From assembly GCF_000373585.1 (NCBI RefSeq), contig NZ_KB891909.1, positions 1-63,280 on the forward strand: a stretch of DNA of 63,280 bases, in the 5' to 3' direction. Position numbers and translations under genes: made by a program. Positions 57,077 through 63,280 of this stretch are shown piece after piece. Source of the stretch: Streptomyces sp. MspMP-M5 (GTDB lineage: Bacteria > Actinomycetota > Actinomycetes > Streptomycetales > Streptomycetaceae). Each line of letters begins with the position of its first letter. Positions within the stretch are counted from its first letter, which is position 1. The notes below the pieces were generated by a model. It made no database searches. It saw only the letters and a list, made by a program, of their open reading frames with translations, and had not been told where the DNA came from.

Positions 57077-57673
57077 ATGAACGCCACACAGACCGGCCGA
57101 CAGGCCGACACCGCGGAAGCAGCGCGCACGGGACAGCACACCACGCCGAGGAACGGCGCTCCGGCAGCCCCACGCCGCCCCGGCGAGCCAGGGGCGGGGA
57201 GCGGGGGATCGGGACCGAGGGAGCGGCCTCCGGCGTCGCGAACAGCGGGGACGGCGAAGGCGGCCCGAAGGACGGGGACGACGCGAACGACGGCGACGCC
57301 ACCGGCCCCGCCGACGACCTCCCGCGGCGCCCTCGGCCGCTACGGCGAGGACCTGGCTGTCCGGCGGCTCACCGAAGCCGGGATGCGGATCCTCGACCGC
57401 AACTGGCGCTGCCGCCACGGAGAGATCGACATCGTCGCCGCCGACGGTGACGCCCTGGTCGTCTGCGAGGTCAAGACCCGCCGCGCGGGCTGGTACGAAC
57501 ACCCCATGGCCGCCGTGCGGCCCGAGAAGACCGCCCGGCTGCGCCTGCTGGCCGAGCGCTGGCTGGAACGGCACGGTGGCCCACCACCCGGCGGCGTACG
57601 CATCGATGTCATCGGTGTCCTGCTGCCCGCCCGTGGCGCCCCCGTGGTCGAGCACGTACGAGGGGTGGCGTGA
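57077..57673 (+). CDS. yraN: YraN/UPF0102 family nuclease-fold protein
   Basis: A 198-residue protein. The UPF0102 domain is residues 84-198: ALGRYGEDLAVRRLTEAGM, then ILDRNWRCRHGEIDIVAADGD and LVVCEVKTRRAG, a restriction-endonuclease-like core (E, D, EVK). The first 80 residues are Thr/Ala/Pro/Arg-rich and of low complexity, unlike the usual 120-residue proteins. ATG 57077 follows CGGAGGTGGTACC. The stop overlaps the comM start. The biological role is not settled. Confidence 0.88.
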   Translation: MNATQTGRQADTAEAARTGQHTTPRNGAPAAPRRPGEPGAGSGGSGPRERPPASRTAGTAKAARRTGTTRTTATPPAPPTTSRGALGRYGEDLAVRRLTEAGMRILDRNWRCRHGEIDIVAADGDALVVCEVKTRRAGWYEHPMAAVRPEKTARLRLLAERWLERHGGPPPGGVRIDVIGVLLPARGAPVVEHVRGVA

Positions 57674-59694
57674 TGGGGTTCGCCCGCACCTGCTCCGTCG
57701 CCCTCGTAGGCGTCGAAGGAGTCGTCGTCGAGGTCCAGGCCGACCTGGAGCCCGGTGTGGCCGCCTTCACCCTCGTCGGGCTGCCCGACAAGAGCCTGGT
57801 CGAGTCCAGGGACCGCGTCCGGGCCGCTGTCGTGAACTCCGGCGCCGAGTGGCCGCAGAAGAAGCTCACCGTCGGCCTCAGCCCGGCATCCGTCCCCAAG
57901 AGCGGCAGCGGCTTCGACCTCGCCGTGGCCTGCGCGGTCCTCGGCGCCGCCGAACGGCTCGATCCCCGTGAGCTCACCGACCTGATGATGATCGGCGAAC
58001 TCGGCCTCGACGGCCGCGTCCGCCCCGTCCGCGGCGTGCTGCCCGCCGTCCTCGCCGCCGCCGACGCCGGCTACCGCCAGGTCGTCGTACCGGAGCAGAC
58101 CGTCGCCGAAGCCTCACTCGTCCCCGGCGTCTCCGTCCTCGGCATCCGCAGCCTGCGGCAGCTCATCGCCGTCCTCGCGGACGAACCGGTCCCCGACGAG
58201 GAGAACCCCCTCGCCGAAGGCCGCCCCGACCCCCTGCTGGCCGGCCTCGTGATGCCCGGCACGGGCGTCACCCCGGGCCTGCCGCCGGGCGACCACCTTC
58301 CCGATCTCGCCGACGTCGCCGGCCAGCACAACGCCCGGCGCGCACTGGAAGTCGCCGCGGCCGGACGCCACCACATCTTCTTCAAAGGCCCACCGGGAGC
58401 AGGCAAAACCATGCTCGCCGAACGCCTCCCCGGGCTGCTCCCGCCCCTCACTCCCAAGGAGTCCCTGGAAGTCACGGCCGTCCACTCGGTCGCCGGTACC
58501 CTCCCACCCGGACAGCCACTGGTGCACCGCCCGCCCTACTGCGCCCCGCATCACTCGGCGACCATGGCCTCCCTCGTCGGAGGCGGAACCGGCCTGCCCC
58601 ATCCGGGAGCCGTCTCGCTCGCCCACCACGGCGTACTGTTCCTGGACGAGGCCGCCGAATGCAGCCCGCGCGTCCTGGACGCACTCCGCCAACCACTCGA
58701 ATCCGGCCATATCGTCGTGGCCCGCGCCGGCGGCATGCTGCGGATGCCCGCACGCTTCCTGCTCGCCCTGGCGGCCAACCCCTGTCCGTGCGGACGGCAC
58801 GGCACCACCGCCGGCGGCTGCGAATGCCGGCCCTCGTCGATCCGCCGCTACCGCGCCCGGCTCTCCGGACCGCTGATGGACCGCGTCGACCTCCGGATCG
58901 CCGTGGAACCGGTCGCCCGCTCCGAACTGATCGCGTTCGGCCGTGGCGCCGAATCCAGCGCCACCGTCGCCGAACGCGTCCACACCGCCCGCGAACGCGC
59001 CGCAGCCCGTTTCGACGGCACGCCCTGGCTCACCAACAGCGAGGTGCCGGGCCACGAACTGCGCACCCGCTGGCCAGTACACCCCGGAGCACTCGCCCAA
59101 GCCGAACACGACCTCGAATGCGGCCTCCTGACCGCCCGTGGCCTCGACCGCGTCCTCCGCGTCGCCTGGACCGCAGCCGACCTCGCCGGCCACGACCGCC
59201 CGACGAAAGAAGACGTCAACTGGGCCCTGGAACTCCGCACGGGGGTACGACGCGGCGCGACGACGACGGTGACTGCAGCGGCACCGACGACGGCGACAAC
59301 GACAGCGGCAACGGCGGCGACAGGAACGGTGACCGGTGCGGCAAAGAGAGCGCGACGGGATGCGGGAGCGAGGCCCGGGGCCGGACTGCGGCCGCCTGCC
59401 TCCGCCACGTCGACTCCACGACCGAGGGGCGGCGCGCGCCCGAAAGCGAGCGCCGGAGGGGGCCAGGAAGCCGAGCGGGAAGAACTTCCGGGCGCGGAGA
59501 CAGGGCTGGAGGCCGATACCGAGAGGAAGGCGGAGGTGAAACGCGCGGAGGCGCCAACGGCAGGCGCGGGCACCCCGGCGGAGACAGCCCTGGGGGAGCG
59601 GCCCCAAGCGACCCCGGATTCTCGCCTGCAGTCGCCGGATTCGCTTCTGTGGAGCGCCCTCGTCCGCTCGGCAGAGAACGGACGTGAGCGATGA
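57673..59694 (+). CDS. comM: ComM-like YifB/Mg-chelatase-type AAA+ ATPase
   Basis: A 673-residue protein. The N-terminal Lon-type fold (MGFARTCSVALVGVEGVVVEV; VGLPDKSLVESRDRV; SGFDLAVACAVL) precedes the AAA+ core: GPPGAGKTMLAERLPGLLP near 238, FLDEAAECSPRVLDALRQPLE near 323, and AANPCPCGRHG near 372. ComM is a hexameric branch-migration helicase that helps integrate incoming DNA in competent bacteria. The family ends near residue 525. The last 150 residues here are Thr/Ala/Arg-rich and low in complexity. ATG 57673 overlaps the yraN stop; GTG 57670 is one codon earlier. Confidence 0.9.
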   Translation: MGFARTCSVALVGVEGVVVEVQADLEPGVAAFTLVGLPDKSLVESRDRVRAAVVNSGAEWPQKKLTVGLSPASVPKSGSGFDLAVACAVLGAAERLDPRELTDLMMIGELGLDGRVRPVRGVLPAVLAAADAGYRQVVVPEQTVAEASLVPGVSVLGIRSLRQLIAVLADEPVPDEENPLAEGRPDPLLAGLVMPGTGVTPGLPPGDHLPDLADVAGQHNARRALEVAAAGRHHIFFKGPPGAGKTMLAERLPGLLPPLTPKESLEVTAVHSVAGTLPPGQPLVHRPPYCAPHHSATMASLVGGGTGLPHPGAVSLAHHGVLFLDEAAECSPRVLDALRQPLESGHIVVARAGGMLRMPARFLLALAANPCPCGRHGTTAGGCECRPSSIRRYRARLSGPLMDRVDLRIAVEPVARSELIAFGRGAESSATVAERVHTARERAAARFDGTPWLTNSEVPGHELRTRWPVHPGALAQAEHDLECGLLTARGLDRVLRVAWTAADLAGHDRPTKEDVNWALELRTGVRRGATTTVTAAAPTTATTTAATAATGTVTGAAKRARRDAGARPGAGLRPPASATSTPRPRGGARPKASAGGGQEAEREELPGAETGLEADTERKAEVKRAEAPTAGAGTPAETALGERPQATPDSRLQSPDSLLWSALVRSAENGRER

Positions 59695-61031
59695 ACACCC
59701 TCGACGAATGGGGCTTCGCCACAAGCGGGGAGGAGCCCGCACCGAGGCAGGAGGCGAGGGCCGGGCCGAGGCGCGACAGTGGGCATCGGGCGCAGCCGAA
59801 GGCGGAGACCAGGCAGCCGAGCACGCCTCCCGCCGCAGCCCGAAAGCACCCCGCTCCGCACCAGGTATCGACAGCGCAGGCAACCTACGAACCGCAGCGA
59901 ACAGCCCGCGCCGCCCTCACCCGCATTCTCGAACCCGGTGACGAAACCGCCGGCCGCTGGCTGCGCGAGATGGGCCCGGTCGCCCTCTGGCACGCGCTCT
60001 CCCAGGACGACGCACCCCCGCCCCTCGGTGCCAGCCCCGCCAAGATCGCGGGCCTCCGGTTACGCGCCGCCCGAGCCCGCCCCACGGTGGATCTCGCCGC
60101 CGTCGCCGCGGTCGGCGGCCGCTTCCTCTGCCCCGGCGACGCGGAATGGCCCGGTCAGTTGGACGACCTCGGTGACGCCCGGCCCATCGGGCTCTGGGTG
60201 CGGGGCAGAGCCAACCTGCGGATCTGGGCGCTGCGCTCGGTCGCCGTCGTCGGGGCGCGCGCCTGCACCGAGTACGGCGCCCACCTCGCCACCACCCTCG
60301 GCGCCGGGCTCGTCGACCGCGGCTGGACGGTCGTCTCCGGTGCCGCGTACGGCATCGACGGCGCGGCCCACCGTGGCGCACTCGCCGCCGACGGCCCGAC
60401 CGTCGCCGTGCTCGCCTCCGGCGTGGACCACCCCTATCCGCGCGGACACACCGAGTTGATCGACCGGATCGCCGAACAGGGCCTGGTGGTCGCCGAGTTG
60501 CCGCCCGGCGACCACCCCACCCGGAGCCGCTTCGTCCAGCGCAACCGCGTCATCGCCGCCCTCACCCGCGGCACGGTCGTGGTGGAGGCCGAACTCCGCA
60601 GCGGTTCACTCGTCACGGCACGGCGCGCCCTGGCCCTCGGCCGCTTCACGATGGGTACGCCCGGCCCGGTCACCAGCGGACTGTCCGCCGGAGTGCATCA
60701 ACTCCTGCGCGGCGAGGCGACGGTGGTCACCGACGCGGACGAGGTCATCGAACTCGTCGGCAGCATCGGCGACCTCGCGCCCGAGCGTCGCGGCCCGACG
60801 TTTGCCCGCGATCTGCTGGACCCGGTCGCGCTCCGCGTCCTCGAAGCCCTGCCCGCTCGCGGTGGCGCGGATACCGGCCGCCTGGCCCGGGACTCGGGCA
60901 CGCCCCGTGACCTCGCCCAGGGCAAGCTCTTCGAGCTTCAGTCCCTCGGATTCGTTCAAAGGTGCGGTGAGCGCTGGGAGTTGGTGCGACGCGCCAACTC
61001 GACCGAAGGTTCCCGGCGAGGCGGTACTTGA
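59691..61031 (+). CDS. dprA: DNA processing protein DprA
   Basis: DprA (446 residues) binds single-stranded DNA and loads RecA in transformation. The Rossmann core includes SVAVVGARACTEYGAHLATTLG near 183, VVSGAAYGIDGAAHRGAL near 214, VLASGVDHPYPRGH near 242 and RFVQRNRVIAALT near 281, with a winged-helix end (GRLARDSGTPRDLAQGKLFELQSLG). The first 75 residues are a charged, unconserved extension. The ATG overlaps the comM stop (ATGA). One TTA codon at 60060-60062 makes translation likely to depend on bldA tRNA. Confidence 0.93.
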   Translation: MNTLDEWGFATSGEEPAPRQEARAGPRRDSGHRAQPKAETRQPSTPPAAARKHPAPHQVSTAQATYEPQRTARAALTRILEPGDETAGRWLREMGPVALWHALSQDDAPPPLGASPAKIAGLRLRAARARPTVDLAAVAAVGGRFLCPGDAEWPGQLDDLGDARPIGLWVRGRANLRIWALRSVAVVGARACTEYGAHLATTLGAGLVDRGWTVVSGAAYGIDGAAHRGALAADGPTVAVLASGVDHPYPRGHTELIDRIAEQGLVVAELPPGDHPTRSRFVQRNRVIAALTRGTVVVEAELRSGSLVTARRALALGRFTMGTPGPVTSGLSAGVHQLLRGEATVVTDADEVIELVGSIGDLAPERRGPTFARDLLDPVALRVLEALPARGGADTGRLARDSGTPRDLAQGKLFELQSLGFVQRCGERWELVRRANSTEGSRRGGT

Positions 61032-61405
61032 CCTGGCGCGAACGGGTGAAAGGGTGAGGGGAATGACCGCAGAATCCAGATTTGCCGTGCTTCGGCAGGT
61101 GTGGCCGACCCGTTGGGCGCCGACGGCAAGGCGCAGCGTACGCGCGGGTTCCCGCCCGTCGCGGCACCGCGTCCGTCCGTACCGCCCGCCAGATGTGCCG
61201 CTCCGGCCGGCGTCTTTCCGGCACTCCTTCCGGGTGCCGCCGTGTCGCGCGAAATAACCCTGGGGTGCGGGCCGCGGAACGTATCTGCGCACGCCCAACC
61301 CGACTTCCTCGCGCACCGCGACGCATCGGTCACGCTACGCTCACGACAGTTCAAGCCTCATACACCCACCCACCCCCGTCTCGGCAGAACGGCTCAAGGC
61401 GACGA
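61032..61405. other. Intergenic region before whiG
   Basis: The 374-bp region holds the hairpin at 61219-61239 and possible whiG promoter sequences near 61336 (TACGCT), without a convincing -35. I see no gene; the open frames here lack consistent codon bias. Confidence 0.4.
61219..61239 (+). terminator. Candidate dprA terminator
   Basis: CGGCACTC/GGGTGCCG (61219-61226 with 61232-61239), one G-T pair, loop CTTCC, 190 bp after the stop. Confidence 0.5.
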
Positions 61406-62242
61406 ATGCCCCAGCACACCTCCGGGTCTGACCGCGCGGCAGTACCACCCGCCGCGTGCGGCAGCGTGCGCCCCGCCCCGCCCACCTCGCTCGACGAGCT
61501 GTGGCGCTCCTACAAGGCGTCAGGCGACGGACGCCTGCGGGAACAGCTGATCCTGCACTACTCGCCACTGGTCAAGTACGTCGCGGGCCGCGTCAGCGTC
61601 GGACTGCCGCCCAACGTCGAGCAGGCCGACTTTGTCTCCTCCGGAGTCTTCGGGCTGATCGACGCCATCGAGAAATTCGAGCCCGAACGCTCCATCAAGT
61701 TCGAGACGTACGCCATCACCCGCATCCGCGGCGCGATGATCGACGAACTGCGCGCCCTGGACTGGATCCCGCGATCCGTACGCCAGAAGGCCCGGGCCGT
61801 GGAACGCGCCTACGCCACCCTCGAAGCACAGCTGCGCCGCACGCCGACCGAGGCCGAGGTCGCCGACGAGATGGGCATCCCGCTGGAGGAGCTCCATGGC
61901 GTCTTCAGCCAGCTGTCCCTGGCGAACGTGGTCGCGCTGGAAGAACTCCTCCATGTCAACGGCGAGGGCGGCGAACGCCTCAGCCTCATGGACACCCTGG
62001 AGGACACCGCCGCGGAGAACCCCGTCGAGATCGCCGAGGACCGCGAACTGCGGCGGCTGCTGGCGCGCGCCATCAACACCCTGCCCGACCGCGAGAAGAC
62101 CGTGGTCACCCTCTACTACTACGAGGGCCTCACCCTCGCCGAGATCGGCAACGTACTCGGCGTCACCGAGAGCCGGGTCAGCCAGATCCACACCAAGTCC
62201 GTACTTCAGCTCCGGGCGAAGCTGGCAGACGTGGGACGTTGA
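61406..62242 (+). CDS. whiG: Sporulation sigma factor WhiG
   Basis: WhiG (278 residues) is the FliA-type sigma factor that starts spore formation in aerial hyphae. Region 2: LVKYVAGRVSVGLPPNVEQADFVSSG and FETYAITRIRGAMIDELRALDW. Region 3: AVERAYATLEAQLRRTPTEAEVADEMG. Region 4: LPDREKTVVTLYYYEGLTLAEIG and GVTESRVSQIHTKSVLQLR. The ATG at 61406 gives the conserved start; GGCTCAAGGCGACGA upstream is a weak binding site. The terminator at 62250-62273 shows it is monocistronic. The anti-sigma RsiG is not in the window. Confidence 0.97.
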   Translation: MPQHTSGSDRAAVPPAACGSVRPAPPTSLDELWRSYKASGDGRLREQLILHYSPLVKYVAGRVSVGLPPNVEQADFVSSGVFGLIDAIEKFEPERSIKFETYAITRIRGAMIDELRALDWIPRSVRQKARAVERAYATLEAQLRRTPTEAEVADEMGIPLEELHGVFSQLSLANVVALEELLHVNGEGGERLSLMDTLEDTAAENPVEIAEDRELRRLLARAINTLPDREKTVVTLYYYEGLTLAEIGNVLGVTESRVSQIHTKSVLQLRAKLADVGR

Positions 62243-62249
62243 GGGCCGG

Positions 62250-62273
62250 CGGGTCCTCCCGGGCGAGGACCCG
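62250..62273 (+). terminator. whiG terminator
   Basis: CGGGTCCTC/GAGGACCCG, a perfect 9-bp stem with a 6-nt loop, seven bases after the whiG stop. Confidence 0.75.
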
Positions 62274-62567
62274 AACCAGCGACGGCAGGGACGGAGAAGG
62301 ACAGAGGGTGGGCTTCGCCGAGACGTTGCCGGGCGAACCGGAAGTCCTGGGTGTCAGGCCATTGCGGACCACCCCTGGACTGACGGGTCAGGCTCGCGCC
62401 ATCTGGACCAAGTGGGGGGACGACAGGCTGGCAGGTCCAGCCGGGGGCACTGGCCGGCAGCGGTTCGCGGGCGAATCGCCCTGGCCCGAGGCGAGGCCGA
62501 GCGCAGCTGACCGCACAGACGCCGATCCGTGTCGCGATGCGGAGTGCCACGGCGAGGACGCCATCCG

Positions 62568-62573
62568 TACAGT
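62568..62573 (+). promoter_or_regulatory. -10 element of tetR, probable leaderless start
   Basis: TACAGT ends six bases before the GTG at 62580. No Shine-Dalgarno sequence is present. Confidence 0.45.
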
Positions 62574-62579
62574 GGTGAC

Positions 62580-63161
62580 GTGCCCAGGATTCGAGCGGCC
62601 TCGGTGGCCGAGCACCGGACGATGCAGCGCGGCGCCCTCTTGGACGCCGCTCGCACCTTGTTGTCCGAGGGCGGCACGGAGGCGCTGACCTTCCCTGCCC
62701 TCGCCGAGCGCACGGGGCTCGCGCGCTCGTCCGTATACGAGTACTTCCGGTCCCGCGCGGCGGTCGTCGAAGAACTGTGTGCCGTCGACTTCCCCGTATG
62801 GGCCGCGGAGGTCGAGGCGGCGATGGAGAGCGCCGAGACGCCCGAGGAAAAGGTGGAGGCGTATGTGCGCCGGCAACTGGCGCTGGTCGGCGACCGACGC
62901 CACCGCGCCGTCGTCGCCATCTCCGCCGGGGAACTGGACTCCGGGGCCCGGGAGAAGATCCGCGCGGCGCACGGCGGGCTGATCGCCATGATCGTCGAGG
63001 CGCTCGCGGCCCTCGGGCACGCGCAGCCGCGCCTGGCCGCGATGCTGCTCCAGGGTGTCGTCGACGCCGCGGTCCGGCGCATCGAACTCGGTGCCGCCGA
63101 AAACCCGGAGGAGATCACCGAGGCCGCGGTGGCCATGGCTCTCAAGGGAGTACGTGGCTGA
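62580..63161 (+). CDS. TetR-family transcriptional regulator
   Basis: A 193-residue regulator. The TetR helix-turn-helix spans residues 16-62 (RGALLDAARTLLSEGGTEAL, then LAERTGLARSSVYEYFRSRAAV). The C-terminal ligand domain has no recognised pocket signature. A homologue follows whiG in other streptomycetes; its target is unknown. I chose GTG 62580 because a -10 lies six bases upstream; the longer open frame passes through the promoter. Nearby palindromes may be its operator. Confidence 0.88.
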   Translation: MPRIRAASVAEHRTMQRGALLDAARTLLSEGGTEALTFPALAERTGLARSSVYEYFRSRAAVVEELCAVDFPVWAAEVEAAMESAETPEEKVEAYVRRQLALVGDRRHRAVVAISAGELDSGAREKIRAAHGGLIAMIVEALAALGHAQPRLAAMLLQGVVDAAVRRIELGAAENPEEITEAAVAMALKGVRG

Positions 63162-63280
63162 AGGCCGACGCGGTTCCGGGGCGAACCGTGGGTACGTCGG
63201 GCGGGGCTCGCATCTGTGGCCCGTCTCGTGTGGGGCATTCCCGAGAAACGGCTCGGCCTCTGCCCCGGGGGCCCCGCCCC
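63162..63280. other. Right-hand edge, no gene seen
   Basis: The last 119 bases are GC-rich and hold no open frame or hairpin that I can support. Confidence 0.4.

Larger units (their letters stand above)
62243..62579. other. Intergenic region between whiG and tetR
   Basis: This 337-bp region carries the whiG terminator, the palindromes CTGAC-GG-GTCAG (62380-62391) and GGGCGA-A-TCGCCC (62469-62481), and the tetR -10. The rest shows nothing I can assign. Confidence 0.45.

Overview
The window is a piece of a Streptomyces chromosome core. Base composition is very GC-rich with strong third-position GC bias, GTG and TTG starts are common, and the gene order is the conserved actinobacterial one: ndgR-leuCD-hupS, cofC-plsC-gpsA-ddl, thiL-thiD-rpmB, recG-rsmD-coaD, rpmF-rnc-mutM, smc, glcP, ftsY, nsdA, amtB-glnK-glnD, ffh, rpsP-rimM-trmD-rplS, four signal peptidases, yraN-comM-dprA and whiG. 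I see no rRNA, phage, IS element or CRISPR array. The one clear mobile element is an intein.

Layout. Positions 1-1665 hold the last codons of an upstream gene (possibly gltX), a HAD phosphatase and a cluster of two tRNA-Gln(CTG) and three tRNA-Glu(CTC) genes. Positions 1666-6065 carry the IclR regulator NdgR divergent from leuCD, then the lysine-tailed HU protein HupS. Positions 6046-10058 carry F420 (cofC), phospholipid (plsC, gpsA) and D-Ala-D-Ala (ddl) genes. Positions 10285-13282 carry a DUF3515 lipoprotein, a stand-alone Lrp/AsnC RAM domain, thiL, thiD and L28. Positions 13515-23750 carry a DAK2/FakA-like protein, recG split in its P-loop by an intein, rsmD, coaD, a coiled-coil protein, DUF177-L32-RNase III and mutM. 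Positions 23787-31554 carry a CAP-domain secreted protein, acylphosphatase, smc and the glucose permease gene glcP. Positions 31703-36106 are a more accessory block on the minus strand: an ankyrin/SseB-like protein, an LLM flavin oxidoreductase and an NCS1 permease. Positions 36531-48181 carry a small zinc-finger protein, ftsY, a prim-pol-like protein, nsdA, the nitrogen operon amtB-glnK-glnD, ffh and a methyltransferase. Positions 48738-55801 carry an SprT-like protein, the S16-KH-RimM-TrmD-L19 run and four tandem type I signal peptidase genes. Positions 55788-63161 carry a NUDIX hydrolase, DUF2469, yraN-comM-dprA, the sporulation sigma factor gene whiG and a TetR regulator.

Functional themes. 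Both SRP GTPases (Ffh, FtsY) and four leader peptidases make this a protein-export region. Nitrogen control (amtB-glnK-glnD behind a GlnR-like box), leucine synthesis under NdgR, glucose uptake and the developmental genes nsdA and whiG lie close together. YraN, ComM and DprA form a set usually tied to processing of incoming DNA.

Most notable observations: a 251-residue intein in the RecG Walker A motif that carries the Trp/Cys/Thr signature of class 3 inteins and has lost both endonuclease aspartates; two inverted copies of a roughly 66-bp intergenic repeat; two DnaA-box-like sites before yraN-comM-dprA, and a TTA codon in dprA; hairpins that would sequester the ribosome binding site of the LLM gene and the start codon of rplS; a CTGACG-N3-CGTCAG palindrome found twice 15 kb apart; and many -10 elements placed 6-9 nt before the start codon, which suggests leaderless or near-leaderless mRNAs.
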